A stretch of DNA of 62,000 bases from Mesostigma viride (GCA_009746045.1 RPFO01000299.1:2307850-2369849), one strand, 5' to 3'; numbered from the stretch's first letter, positions 10,029-43,770 are shown. The notes: generated from the letters alone by a model not told the origin. Numbers and translations are program-made.

Positions 10029-10290
10029 AGAAGCCATGCCCTAGCCCTTGTATAGCCATGATGATCTTCCTCCCCCGTGCCAGGATCCCCTTAGCTGGGT
10101 TGAACCTGAGACAGCATGGTGGTGCCGGTGCCCTTGCGGCACCTAGAGCAAGTGTTGCTTACATTCCCACCCTTGCATGAAGTAGCCTAGGATGTATTTA
10201 AAGCCATATGCCCCTTCTCAGGGATATGTGCTACATTGACTCCCAACGGAGTGATGTTGATAATAATAATAATAATAATAATTGGCGTAT
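10028..10290 (+). mobile_element. Family-1 3' UTR in plus orientation, head to head with copy A
   Basis: The stretch is the reverse complement of the copy A 3' UTR at roughly 85-90% identity. It ends with the hairpin ACTCC-CAAC-GGAGT (10239-10252) and a (TAA)n tail (10257-10282). The 8038-10290 block therefore has ~250-bp inverted ends. This may be two elements joined head to head, or a product of aberrant (twin-primed) insertion. Confidence 0.75.
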
Positions 10291-10724
10291 ACTTGGGGGT
10301 AGTACCCCCAACAAGTGCATGGACAACTCACAAGAGATGTTATGTAGTGCCCGCAATCATATTTCAGCATTGTGCAAATGAATTTCAAGTGTTATTACCA
10401 TAGTTCAATTTTTAAGGGTTTTGGGGTGCCACCTCCCCTTAATTAATTAGACTCGTGCTCCCGTTGGGGAGTCACGGAGCACCGAGGTGCTTTGAATCCC
10501 TGTGTGTGCACAACAGGAGAAAGGGCAGAGCCCCCCAGTCTCCTTCATGCCAAAGGCATGCCACAGCTGCATTCGGGCGCGCTAGCTAAAAGGACATGCT
10601 ACCGATCCGGCAAACTGTGGGTGCAATAAGACCCATGTGAGCGTGGCATAATTAATTAATTAAGGAATACGTGCTACATGATCTCCAAACGGAGGCATGT
10701 TATAATTTAATTTAATTTGATTTA
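10291..10724. repeat. Nested LINE 3'-end fragments
   Basis: Two 3' termini are visible. One is minus-oriented with hairpin CTCCC-CAAC-GGGAG (10458-10471) and an AATTAATTA tail to its left. The other is plus-oriented with hairpin CTCC-AAAC-GGAG (10683-10694) and an AATTTAATTT tail to 10722. The bases between (about 10490-10640) have no recognised content. No gene is present. Confidence 0.6.
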
Positions 10725-10862
10725 ATGGTGGCGTGGACCCGTAGGCAGTGCGCACAAAGGTGGTGGACCCTTCATACAGGTTGCGAATGACAGCAATCAG
10801 GGGGAGGGGGATCCAGAACAGAGCGAGGATGTAGATGATCCTAGTATAGATTGTAGAATGTA
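10725..10862 (-). pseudogene. Short RTE-like RT fragment
   Basis: Positions 10727-10835 are close to 12141-12245 of the larger RT fragment and encode the same PLIAVIRNLYEGST segment between RT boxes A and B on the minus strand. Both ends are lost. Confidence 0.75.
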
Positions 10863-12358
10863 TTAAAATAAATTAAATTAAATTATATAACATGCCTCCG
10901 TTGGGAGATTATGTAGCACATATTAATTAATTAATTAATTAATTAGACTCGTGCTCCCGTTGGGGAGTCACGGAGCATTAACCCCGATGGATGGATGGAT
11001 GGGTGCACACATTCCTACCGGTCTAATCTATCTACATTGGCTACATACTACATCTATCTAACAACATTCTAACTACAACATCTATCTAGGCAGCCGCACG
11101 CTGCCCTAGGGGGAGCTATCTAGCGTGCCTCCCGCGGGATTGCACACGCGGGCGCTTCCCCACTGGGGGGGGCTCGTTGTCCTCTATGACCTGGGCCCAC
11201 TTGGCCTTGTCCATCATCTTCTTCCAAATCACGGAGAGGCCTAGGCCCCCCATGTCCTCTACTAGCTGTTCCTTGAAGGTGCGGGCCTTGCGGCGTCTAA
11301 CATCACTGGGCCCAGCCCACGTCAGGAGGTGCCGGCCAGGCTGGGCTGGTCGCAGTCCTGCGGGGGGGCCACGTGAGGTGTCTACCTGGTTGGTGCGAGC
11401 TAGGTGCCCTACTAGCTGCAGGCGGCGTTGCTTAATTGTGCTGGTGATATAGGGCATGCCCTGGTACAGGTCCTCATTGCGGACATGAGCAGCATATCCT
11501 ACTCTGAAAATGGAACGCAGCATGCTGGTGACCGCGCCGTCCAGCTTGCGGGCCAGGTCGGCGGTGAGGGTCCACGTCTCGGCGCCATACGTGAGAACAG
11601 GAAGGACGAGGACCTTGAACAGGTCCTGTTTCTCGATCTTGCCCAGGGGCTTGCGCCACAGGGCCCGGTACTGGCGTAAAGCGTGCCAGGCGAGGGAGAT
11701 GCGGTGGTCCACATCAACCTCGCAGCTAGGGAGCAGGCTGCCCAGCAGCTTAACTAACGCGGTCCCGATACAGGACTCGAGAGCCGTCTAGGAGATAGAG
11801 GGGCGGCGCTGGGTTGGTGAGCCCAACCGCCAGGGCCTCTGTCTTCTTGCTGACCTCAAGCCCCACTGCACGGGCCTCGAGAGCCAGGCAGTCAAGCCAT
11901 ATCTGCACGTGCTCAGTGTCCTCGAAGAGGGTGGTGTCGTCTGCGTAAATGATGTCTGCTAGCCGAATCTCCGTGTCCGCACCGCCATGCCAGAATTTGT
12001 TAGCAACCTGCACTCCTGGTTCCCTGCCCACGATGCGGGCAAATCGCTTGCGCGCCTGAATCATTACGTATTCGACAACAATAATGAACAGGTAGGGCGA
12101 CAGCACGCAGCCCTGCCACACACCCTTCTGTAAAGGGCATGGGGGCGTGGTCCCGTAAGAAGTGCGCACCGAAGTGGTGGACCCTTCATACAGGTTGCGG
12201 ATGACAGCAATCAGGGGGCGGGGGATCCGGAACAACTCGAGGATGTCCCAAAGCGCAGGCCAGAAAACCGAATCGAAGGCTTTGATGAAGTCCACCAGCA
12301 CAAGGTGCAAAGGGGACTCACCAGGCTGAAGGCGTTGCAGTTCCTCCACCGTTAGCAC
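10863..12358 (-). pseudogene. RTE-like LINE reverse transcriptase, 5'-truncated
   Basis: The minus-strand coding region enters at 12358 and runs through RT motif A (DFIKAFDSV), motif B (GVWQGCVLSP) and motif C (IIYADDTTLF). After one frame break near 11745 it continues through the thumb (LTYGAETWTL) and a C-terminal domain containing the RRLQLVGHLAR signature typical of RTE-like elements, with a stop at 11116. The 3' UTR ends in hairpin CTCCC-CAAC-GGGAG (10954-10967) and an AATTAATT tail (10921-10945). A further 3' end of the same type sits at 10863-10920. Catalytic residues are intact, but the frameshift and missing 5' half make it inactive. Confidence 0.85.
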
Positions 12359-12510
12359 ATATTCCTTGATGGATGGTGGAGTGGAGAGAGCCGCGTAATC
12401 TAACTAACCTAACGCTAATCTACAGGTCTAGTCTAGAAAAATCCTAACTACCCTACTCATCAAAACGCCTCCTCCTCTTGGGGGGAGGTGGCTTGCCCAC
12501 AGGGTAGAAT
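12359..12510 (-). mobile_element. LINE 3' UTR fragment
   Basis: Closely matches 6940-7060: it encodes the last Pro/Lys-rich residues of an RTE-like ORF2 and its 3' UTR on the minus strand. It is cut at 12358, where the other RT fragment begins, so one insertion has split or joined the other. Confidence 0.7.
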
Positions 12511-13154
12511 GTATGATGATCCTATATTCCTAATATACTTTAACTATGGATGCTCCTGCCGCTAATATGAAACGAAGAACTATAGCTTCACTTATTAAAA
12601 ATTTACTTTATTCAAGACTTGAGCTGGGTACTCGGTAACAACCTCCTTTTCCATTCCGGCACCATGCACGCTAAATGTACTTCAAAATCCACGCAGAAAC
12701 CGCATGTTGCCAAGAATACTACCTAGTAGCTACCAGGTAGTCCCATGAAGGCACACCAATGAACAGAATCATAGCAGGATGCCAGCATGTACACCACCAA
12801 GGAGCGAATGACCACATATGTAGTCTGGAACTCTGGATTTCAGTCAGGGCATAGCACACTGTCATGCCGTAAGAAACAGCAAAAATTACACGAGACAGTG
12901 TCAAGTCCCATGCCAACGCGAGGCTGACAGCGTAAATTCCTATCATTACTAACCACTAACCAAGACGATAATAAATTAAAAGGGAGACCAGCTGCGATGG
13001 TTGCCGAATGCAGAAAACGTGCTGCACTAAAGCTTTCTCTGTAAATGTCTTCAAGAAAGGATGCCAGAAATGCCTTCAAGAGCGGCACCATGTCAGTAGC
13101 TTCGACCTTGATGCACCAAATAGAGGTTGGAGACGTAGTGGCGCAGTGAAGAAT
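12511..13154. other. Spacer and probable 3' UTR of the KdsD gene
   Basis: An A/T-richer, unique-looking sequence with no coding potential. The part nearest 13154 is likely the 3' UTR of the minus-strand isomerase. No convincing polyadenylation signal was identified. Confidence 0.5.
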
Positions 13155-14129
13155 CTAGAGGCCAGCATGGACGAGTTGGTGGATAGTGACGATACCAACA
13201 AGCTTGCTTCCGTCCTTCAAGACGGGCAAGAACTGGACAGGCTTCCCAGTCTCCATGATCGTCATCGCATCCACAGCCATGGCATTGACGTCAACCACAC
13301 GTGGGTGCGTGATCATCAGGTCCTTCATCTGCCTCTCCAAGACCGAGCCTCCACTGTTCTTCAGCGCGCGACGCAGATCTCCATCAGTGAATGTTCCCAG
13401 GAGTTCCATGCTGTCTGTAACAACCAGCATGCATCCGCAGCCCTTTGATGACAGCTCCACCAGCACATCCACCAACTTCTGTTCTCCCTTACACAATGGT
13501 AAGTCGTCACCAGACTTCATCACGTCGCTGACCTTCAGAACAAGCCGCTTGCCAATGCGGCCAGCGGGGTGGTTCAGAGCATACTGCTCCTTCGTCAACT
13601 GCCTCTCCTGCATGAGTGCAATGGCAATTGTGTCCCCGAAAAGCATCTGCAAAGCCGTCGATGTCACCGGGGCAAGGTCGAAAGGGCAGAGCTCGCGTTC
13701 CAAGGGGAGAATCACGTGCATGTCGCACGCTCGCTCCAGCTTGGAACCGGGGATGGACGTGACGCCGACAAGGTAAGCGCCTTTGCATTTGGCAGCAGGG
13801 ATCAGCTTCAGGATCTCCTCCGTGGCACCGCTCTTGCTGATAAGAACAAGCATGTCGTCGGCTTCAACCATGCCGATGTCGCCGTGGAGAGCATCAACGG
13901 CCGAAAGGAAACCAGCTTTGGTGCCGGTAGAAGCCAGTGTCATGGCAATCTTCTGAGCAATAAAACCGCTCTTGCCGATACCGGTAAAGAAGCAAGTGCC
14001 CTTGCACTCCCAGACCTTCTGAGCGAAAGTCCTGAGGAGAGCGTAGTCCACATTTTCGAAAAAGTAATTGATGTACTGCCGCTGGCAGGCGAACAGCTCC
14101 TTGATGTTTTCGACGGACGTCTGCAACAT
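13155..14129 (-). CDS. kdsD: Arabinose-5-phosphate isomerase (KdsD/SETH3 type)
   Basis: Converts ribulose-5-phosphate to arabinose-5-phosphate, the first committed step to the acidic sugar Kdo, which plants and some green algae put into cell-wall or thecal polysaccharides. Numbering here uses the alternative 322-aa model; subtract none or add three for this ATG. The SIS domain (about 10-190) has GIGKSG (Lys51), DALHGDIG (His80), SKSGATEE (Glu102/103), LERELCPF (Glu144) and NHPAGRIGKRL (His185), matching the catalytic residues of the bacterial enzyme. Two CBS domains follow (about 200-262 with GTFTDGDLRR, and 268-322). Length fits the family (about 325-350 aa). Two starts are possible: ATG at 14129 (single exon, 324 aa) or an ATG at 14251 followed at once by a GTATGT donor, with a 128-base intron ending TTGCAG at 14121. 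The alternative gives 322 aa. The gene is intact. Confidence 0.95.
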   Translation of the reverse strand: MLQTSVENIKELFACQRQYINYFFENVDYALLRTFAQKVWECKGTCFFTGIGKSGFIAQKIAMTLASTGTKAGFLSAVDALHGDIGMVEADDMLVLISKSGATEEILKLIPAAKCKGAYLVGVTSIPGSKLERACDMHVILPLERELCPFDLAPVTSTALQMLFGDTIAIALMQERQLTKEQYALNHPAGRIGKRLVLKVSDVMKSGDDLPLCKGEQKLVDVLVELSSKGCGCMLVVTDSMELLGTFTDGDLRRALKNSGGSVLERQMKDLMITHPRVVDVNAMAVDAMTIMETGKPVQFLPVLKDGSKLVGIVTIHQLVHAGL

Positions 14130-16071
14130 TAAGCATCGAAAGTGCAGAGAAGGAAAAAACACAATGTGAGAATATATTGCATTCCTTATTGAGTACTTCG
14201 TACTAAATCATATACAACACATAAAGAAGACGACATCGGCAGACATACCATGGTTGTGTGGTTAAAAGGTCTTCTTGGTGAGCTCTGTAGAGACCTGCGT
14301 GCACAGGGGACAAGATTTGTGCACGAGCGGGAACTGGGAAGGCGGTGACAGCGCATCAGAAACGGGCGACAAAGACGTGAGCACTTGCCACACTTTGATT
14401 GGCAGTGACTGAAGCGCGACCGTTTGCCCGCCACGCCATGCGCCAGGTCGCCGGAAGGCGTGGTCAGCAACGTCCAACTTCCAAGTCTTTCAAGTCCACC
14501 GGCTTGCGGCCTGCGGTATTTTGTTGGCGGAAACTGATCGAGTTTGTGTCCTATCAGCATCTGACGGCATATGCTGGCTGCCTTTCAATTACAACGGCCA
14601 GGTGTGTGACCACCTTCATTTAGGATTCGCTGATACTCATTTCCCATTCACCTCTCTGGTCTACAATTGGATAATAAATATACCCATTTTCCCGAAAAAA
14701 AATTACAACAGCCAGTTGTTGTTGTTGTTGTTGTGTCCCACGCCGCACATGGGCAGCAGAGAATCAACAGCCAGTAAGCCTGTACAACGGATGGCATCAC
14801 CAAATGCATGTGTCAAAATATGCTCGGCTTGCACCGTCACAGGCGTCAGAATAATGAAGGCAAGTACAGGACGACTCCTGGACCACTGCGTGATTTCAAT
14901 TTCAAGTCCTACAGACTGTACAAACTGCCGGCCGTGCCGACAGAAATTCTTACCGAAGTTAGCGATGATGACAACAATTGACAAAGCTATTGACAATGGA
15001 CACATTCGCTACCTCATTACGTCACTCATAGGTAGGAAGTCAACGTTGGCTTATACGATCTTGCCTTTGATTCAAAATTCCCCAACCAGTCCCCAACCTG
15101 CCCAAATGAGCCTTCCCAACAAGCCCTTTCAACACGCCGTTTTACTATTGCGGGCGTGCGGCTGTAAACATTTTTCTCACTTGAATGGTAATTGGTCACT
15201 GTGCCTTGGCCAGGTAAAGTTAGCGCGGACGCCCACTACCAAGTGGCGAAATCCCTTCCAACGGTTTCCTTATCCTGTCGTGTATCCATGTCGACCACCT
15301 ACGGCGATGCTTTGTATATATATTGAAAGGAGACAACCATGTATATATCCCAAAGGCTGTTGTCGGTAGCTGGGGACGCTAAACTTCATAGTAACGATCG
15401 AGCGTTTGGAAACCACATTTCACATTTTGTGCTGTGTCTGCTACGAAGGCCTCGATGCTGGCAATCGCTCTCTATGGCTATCTCGATGCATGAACGTAGG
15501 CATACGCGGGAAAGGCGCCCCGCGAGCTGGAAGTGCAACTAGCCGGCAACGAATTACATGCAGAGAGCAGCCTTACACGGTAGACACCAGGGCGCGATGA
15601 AAAATTGGAGCGTCACCCGCATGACAAAGGATCTTCCAGCTAAGCGTGTGGGTGGGTGGTTTGCCTTGCGTCTGTTCGGGTAATGCCTCATCACTCTACC
15701 TATAGACGTCGTCGTTTCCCCTGTTTCCCCATGGGAACGCACAAAGCCTGCGCACGTCACATGTCGGTTTTGCTCTCGCTCTATGCACGGCTGAGCTCTG
15801 CCGTCAGCATGGAGTCACGTGCTTTAGTTGGGAGTCCACAGGCCCCTGCAACTAAAAGGACCGTGGTTTTCAAACACTGGCTTGTGACAATCAGTATAAA
15901 ACTGGCTTCAAATTTCAAATTTCAAAGGGTCGCGCAAAGCTAGGCAAAAGGAAGGTCATCCCGGGTCCGCGAAACAACGGAAAGGCAATCAATAAGGGCG
16001 CGGGATAAGAAATCGGACTAAACTGGCTTCTCAAATTCTCAGAGGGCAGGGGCTGCGATTAAATAAGAGGC
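14130..16071. other. Upstream of KdsD; LINE 3'-end scrap and a (GTT)n run
   Basis: The KdsD promoter should lie in 14130-14600, but no clear TATA element was identified. A TTGGATAATAAATATACCC segment at 14666-14684, followed by CATTTTCCCG and an A run, resembles the 3' terminus of the L1-like LINE at 44585, so a small plus-strand LINE tail probably lies at about 14600-14700. A (GTT)n run occupies 14714-14733. The following TCCCACGCCGCACATGGGCA (from 14735) recurs at 40679. The rest (14770-16071) has no recognised gene. Confidence 0.5.
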
Positions 16072-16806
16072 ATGCCTCTAGCTAGACATATTTTTGGAGG
16101 AGAATTATATATTATCACGAAGGCTGACCTTGTTCATTGGATCTCCTATCTTGTTGATAACACCTTCATTTTTTTTGCGGGCAATGTACACCAACAAGCT
16201 ATCGGCATCCCCATGGGCACTAACTGTGCCGGGCTCCTTGCAAACCTCTATCTATACGCTTATGAGCTTGCATTCATGGAGAATCTAATTGCCTCAAATG
16301 ATCATGTTCTCAACAGGCATTTTATCCACACATGTCGATACACAATTGATGATGTCATTGCTTTCGACAACCCTGATTTCGCAACCCATTATTTGTATAT
16401 CACAGCTGGTCTGCCTGGCATCTACCCGCAAGCGTCCCTCACGTTAAAGCTCACGTCGGAGGATACCGCTAGTTGCAATTACCTGGATCTTAACATTACC
16501 CATAACAAGAAGGGCTGGCGTACGGCTGTCTATGATAAGCGCAAGGATCCTAAATATCAGCAAATTCCTTTTATTCGCTACCCCAATATTCTCAGTCTCT
16601 TTTCCCACACAGCAAAATGTGGTGTTGTTCTCACTCAGTTGCATCGTTTTTCCCGTCTTTGTTGTTATCGTGTCGATTTCATCTCGACTCTTGTTGATCG
16701 AACTCTTGCATCGTTTAATTGTTGGTCAAAGACTATGACCGATACATTATGCCTTTGCACCGTGTGCAGTTCTTGGACGTTTGGAATCATGGCATGGCTA
16801 ACGTGA
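16072..16806 (+). pseudogene. Penelope-like element reverse transcriptase fragment
   Basis: Encodes the middle and end of a Penelope-type RT: GIPMGTNCAGLLANLYLY (the B-box region), then CRYTIDDVIAF (catalytic C-box region), a YLDLNITHNKKG block, YDKRKDP, and a FSHTAKCGVVLTQLHRFSR block, all in the order known for PLEs. The frame is open for 244 aa, but the N-terminal RT part and any GIY-YIG endonuclease are absent, so the copy is truncated at both ends. The catalytic motif is normally Tyr-x-Asp-Asp (RYIDD); here an extra or substituted Thr gives Tyr-Thr-Ile-Asp-Asp. The ATG at 16072 is fortuitous. Confidence 0.8.
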
Positions 16807-17264
16807 TGACTGACTAGCTAGACCTTTTCAGTGGTTTTCCATTTGCGGGTATTTCCTCGTAAATGGTGGGAGAGCGATCGCAGCAATGGTGCTCACCACT
16901 AGACACTCCCGGCCAGTTAGGCTCGAAACACACGCCCTGATCAAGCATGCTGTTTCCAGCCCCACCGTCTAGGTCATCTAGTCGCTCTACACGTAAGCTG
17001 GCCAGCCATAATTTCAATGCACAAGGATACACATTTCCATCCCCATTCATCTTCATCATCCTGAACGACTCGAACACGCGGACAAGATAACGGCAGGCTC
17101 GAGCTACCATGGTCCGGATTCTCCCGCTTTCTGGCCTGCGCTGGTTGTCTCCTTCATACATTACATATGCTCCGTCAAGTCCGGTGTTTTTTGCAACATC
17201 ACCCACATCTGTTCGGTCATCGGTATCTGGCACTGTCAGCGGGGCGGACACGGAGATTAATTAA
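16807..17264. other. Spacer with a short dispersed repeat
   Basis: No gene is seen. At 17130-17153 lies the reverse complement of a GAGACAACCAGCGCAGGCC motif that recurs near 37185, 39118 and 56480. Confidence 0.5.
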
Positions 17265-18060
17265 TTCTGCTGCGATGCTCCTTCCACCGGCCCATACCTG
17301 GGCGGACTTGCTTAAGCACCACACCACCTCCACCACCTCCACCATCGCGGCACAGCTCAAGCAACAAGCACTCCATCTTGTAATGGACCTTCGTGAGGAG
17401 GCCGACATCACCCAGCGCAGCCACAATGTCATAGTCAAGCACTTCGACCAGCCGGTAGATGAGACCTCGGAGACGCTTCTCATATGGGGTATACGTTTAG
17501 GCGCGACATTTTTGCCCCCATGCAACTCACTGGTGAGCTGCGGATGTCGGCTGTCGGCGTCTTCCCCGCGCGCGGGGTAAGGCTGGCCCGGCCCCCGTGC
17601 TCCTCACCTTTAAACCGGTACATGGCGGATAAGCTGCGGTTCCTTATATGCCGCAAGAAGCTCTCGCGAGCGGCCGACTCGCTACGCGCTGGACAACGAC
17701 TTGACCCTGGCCCAGCAACAACGGCGACTCGAGCTACAGTATTGCCGACCTACCTTCAGCTCCGGCAGAGCGCAGGGGGGAAACCGGTATACTGGAGGGG
17801 GGCGGTCATCCACGTCGACCACAAGCCCTGGCAGGCACCCCCTGCCAACCCAGCAACCCCAGCCTAGGGAATATAGCAGTAGTGAAGATTAGTTTAAGGC
17901 TTAGCCTAGCACGTGGCCTACGCCCATGTGCGCCCATAATGACCCCCCATGGATGATTGGCCACGCCCTGCCTATAGCGAGTCCGGGCATGATCGAGGGA
18001 AGCTGGGTATCTCTGCCCACCTTCCCGTTGTGCAACACACAACGTGGATGAAAAGCACTA
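17265..18060 (+). pseudogene. Family-1 ORF1 fragment with 3' UTR (copy E)
   Basis: Plus-strand frames encode TWADLLKHHTTSTTST and LREEADITQRSHNVIVKHF, then, after at least two frame changes, the KLRFLICRKKL and LTLAQQQRRLELQ blocks of the ORF1 C-terminal domain, ending near 17866. Diverged family-1 3' UTR follows (17867-18060) without a clear tail. It is heavily degraded. Confidence 0.7.
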
Positions 18061-18270
18061 CACGTGATCCGCGTTTCCTCGTGGGATTGCATGTAATGAA
18101 TCGAAAATTTTTACCACGAGCTAGGAATCACCCTCGCATTTGGAGCTACCATCAATCGTAGGGCATGTCATATTCATATTACACGGCCACGCCACGCCAC
18201 ACTTCCAAACTATATGTGTTTCTGTGCACTAGATTCTGTACACCAAGACATCGAACAGATTTCTGATGCC

Positions 18271-40203
<21,933 letters not shown>

Positions 40204-40907
40204 ACTATTGCTTTCTTGGCGGGGCAATTGGCTGCTCCACACCACAATGCCTCACAACGGAGAAAAGTCGCTACGAAGGCACCGGGAAGCAAGTCAGTCG
40301 TGATATGGGTAGGGTTGCCTCCATTTTCAGCCGGCGTACCACGGTAGTGCTTAAAGAATCAACCGCGTCGATCGTGAAATGACGGGGATACCAAATCATG
40401 CCAAGACTTCGCCCACCAATTCTTGTTGTGCTTGACTTGCTTTCAAGCGCAGCATCCCGGAATATAATAATCCAGTGCAGGTCCACCGTAGGAAAAAATG
40501 GCTGCTGCTCAGTGCTCACGTGCGGAAATTGCCAGCTAAGTTTCAAGTTGACACTTGACACCATGTTTACATTATGCTGGCGATGGACGTGATATATACC
40601 TCTGTCCTCTAGAGTGTGTGGGCGGTTCCGCTTACGGCACTGTCCTCTAGAGTAAGTTTTAGTTCTAAGTTAGTTGTATCCCACGCCGCACATGGGCAGC
40701 AGAGTACTAAGCAAGTACCTCCAACATCACGTCGTCTTATGGGATGCTGCTAAATTCCTAACGATATTAAGTTACGGAGATCCAAGTGTTGAGTTGAGTT
40801 GAGTTGAGTTTATTCCCGCGCCGGCGTACCGATCCAAGTGTAAGAAGCACATGATGACTTGCTTTGTGTTGTGCGAGCTTGTGGACAACAAGAACAAGGA
40901 CGTAGAA
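40204..40907. other. Intergenic promoter region of two divergent genes
   Basis: Together with 44601-44848 this forms the ~950-base spacer between the helicase start (minus, 40203) and the FKBP start (plus, 44849), before LINE insertion. It holds TCCCACGCCGCACATGGGCA (from 40679, also at 14735) and a (GTTGA)n run at 40788-40812. No confident TATA box was found. A bidirectional promoter is an inference from layout. Confidence 0.5.
40893..40907. repeat. Left 15-bp target-site duplication of the L1-like LINE
   Basis: AACAAGGACGTAGAA here is identical to 44586-44600 at the other end of the LINE. Confidence 0.9.
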
Positions 40908-43770
40908 CGCTGTTCCAAAATGAACCCAACCCCGAAGCCGACGCGGCCATAGCAAAAATTTTACAAGCTATCCCACGCCGCCTCACACTTGCGCAACAAC
41001 ACCAACTAGACCAAACCCCCTCCATGGAGGAGGCTACTAATGCCATGCAAAACATCCGGACCGGTAGTGCCCCAGGGGTGGATGGGCTTCCCATCGAGTT
41101 TTGGAAAACTTTTTGGTCCCTTTTACACGTAGATTTCTATCAATGCATACTAGAAATCTGGCAACATGGACAAATTACGGGTCAATGGGCCGAAACAGCC
41201 CTCATTTTATTGTTCAAAAAGGGTGGCAAAACACAGTGGAAAAATTACCGGCCAATACGGCTCCTTACGGTTGCGTACAAAATCATTAGCAAGATAATTC
41301 AGCAAAGGCTCTACTCTGTTCTCGACTGCCTTATAGGCCCGGAGCAAGTAGGCTTCCGTGCTAACCTCCATATCAACGATAGCATCACCCTCATAATGGA
41401 CATAGTAGAGAAGGCATGGCGCGACGACATTGCCGGCTTTATCCTCTTCTGGGACTTTGAAAAAGCGTTTGACCGCATGTGCTGGGCATACCTCCGACAC
41501 ATATTGATCGGCTTAGGGTTTGGCCCACGCATCCTAACGGTCATCATGGGAATGATCAAATCGCTAACCTGGTACATCCTTATCAACGGTCACAAATCTG
41601 CACTTGGCCACAGCTCAAGATCCCTCCCCCAAGGAGATTGTATGTCCCCCATCTTGTTCCTACTGGCACACGCAGGATTGTTTTGGCTCCACCAGCACGA
41701 CCCTCGTCTGCAGGGCTTCCCGCTTGCAGGCAGTGCCAAAGGTATTGTACAGATAGCCTATGTGGATGACACCACCAATGTTTGCATCTCTCTACAGGAA
41801 GTGAATGCTGTCTTGGAAAATATCAACACGTACTCTGTGGCCTCACAACAACGTTGTAATGTGCAAAAGTCCACGGGACTGCACATCGGCAAACCCAACC
41901 CATCTCGGATAAACCCCTCTCACCTGGCCATGACATGGGTCAAACCAGGTGAACACCATCTTTTGCACAATTGCCCCATTGGCTGCACGCCAGAGGGACG
42001 TTTGGCTGAACATCGTGCGTTTTTATATGACGAAACCAACCACGTGGGCAAACTTGCAGGAGTGCTCCTCACGGCAGGGCGGTGGGGTGGCGTCCAGCGG
42101 ATGAGCTTACGAGGAAAAGCACTAATCGTCAACCAACTCTTGTTCTCCAAGGTTTTATACTACTGTCTGGCACACCCTCCCAACGATCATACCATACAGC
42201 TTATCCAACGCATCGGCAGCAACTTTGTTTGGAAACAGAAAGGTTTGATATCTCACACGGTACATGGTTGGATCAGCCGGGATATGTCCTTTATGTCATG
42301 GTTGCACGGTGGTCTAGGGCTACACAACATACAATGGCGCTTGTGGTCGATGTATGCTAAACAAGTGATCAGCGTGTACATGGAAGTGAACACGCACCCT
42401 GGCTGCCTGTTGGCAAAAGAGTCTCTCTCCGCTAGTTACACCCATGCTAATGGCACATCATGGCACCTTGACGCTGGAGTACTTGGCTGCACACTGATAT
42501 CATACAAGGGGCTCCCCTGGTACTGGTCGCGCCTATGGTTAGGTTATCACAAGCTCAAACCTGGGCGCCTCGTTTTTCCCACCACTCGTGAGGAGGTTGC
42601 ACGACAGATTCTTTATTTCAATGATTTGATCGTGGACAATGCGCGCAAGCCCTTGGGCACGTTACATGGGCACAACCCTTATGCTGGCTTCCTGTGCGCA
42701 TCACCCCCTGTTCTGAGAGTGCTCGATCTCTACGCGTGGCAGGGGGACAGATATCGGGCATACACTGAAGTTAATGCTTGGGTGCAAAACATGCCATCGC
42801 TACACGCTTGGAACACCCTCATCCAGGCCATCCCAGCTACATGGCATGCTGTGATGATGGCCCCACGCAAGGCCCTACAGCCGGGTGATTGGATCAGTTT
42901 TTACCCAGACGGGATCACATCCACATGCAAAGGTCTGGTCCGGGGAGTGTTGCCTCCGGCCGGAATTCAAGTCCAAGTGGCCGACACCCTTCCAGGCCAC
43001 AATGGTTGCCTCAATCAGTTGGCGACATTATGTGTCTGTCTTCCAGCCCACCAATGTCACCGTATCCGGATGGTCCCGTGGTTAGTATCAAGGTCCTGCA
43101 TGTTCCAGCCGGACCCCACGACCCCGGCGGAGGCCATCACTTGGTTACACGTAGGCAATACGAGATTGGATACTTCAGTTTACCATTGGACCCCCTGGAA
43201 TTTGGCTGGACCCTGACCAAGGGGATGTCTAGGATCAGCAAATGTCTTTACGAGTACACGGCAGAATGGGGTTATGACATTTTATTGCACGAGAACCATA
43301 AGCTCCACCCTGGCCGCCCACGATGGGGCTTTCAATGGCCTGGATATAGTTGGATTAAACTTATCACCCTGGCGGTCGATCACCCTTTGGTGGACCGCAG
43401 AGCGACCGACATTCAACATCTTTTACTGCACAGAGCCATCGGGGTAAACGCGACCCTCAGCAGCCGGTTTCACCACGATGCGACATGCCTGTGCACCTTC
43501 CCTTCGGAAACAATTGAGCACCGCTTTCTCTACTGCCAAGTGAGCGGGGTGTGGCAATGGTTGTTTAACGTATGGTCCGCATGGACCGCGCTACCACATT
43601 CCACACTAACGCTATCCGTGCGTTGTATCATATTCGGTATGGCGGGGACCCCCGGGGAGGAGCTATCCGACAGTCAACTAGCCTGGGTATGGCTCCGAAC
43701 TAATATGCTATACGCGATCTGGACTATCCGGAACGAGACGGTTTTCAAAGTGCGGCACGAATACACTTAA
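40908..43770 (+). pseudogene. L1/Tx1-like ORF2: reverse transcriptase and zinc-knuckle end
   Basis: Open from the insertion edge to a frame change near 43070, then in frame +1 to a stop at 43770. In order: GSAPGVDGLPIEFW, LILLFKKGG and NYRPIRLL (RT boxes 0-2), FWDFEKAFDRMCW (box A, catalytic Asp), LPQGDCMSPILF (box B), IAYVDDTT (box C; YVDD instead of the commoner YADD), then the thumb and connector with GGLGLHN. The C-terminal segment has CLCTFPSETIEHRFLYC, fitting the zf-RVT region of plant L1-like elements. A plus-strand ORF at 44240-44476 (RRFIFLWNSAMRRAWLLA) may be the displaced C-terminal tail. One frameshift and 5' truncation make it inactive. Confidence 0.88.

Noticed and set aside
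14521-15369. 282-codon plus-strand frame
   Set aside because: No recognisable domain; it crosses a LINE tail and a (GTT)n run and lacks a consistent composition.
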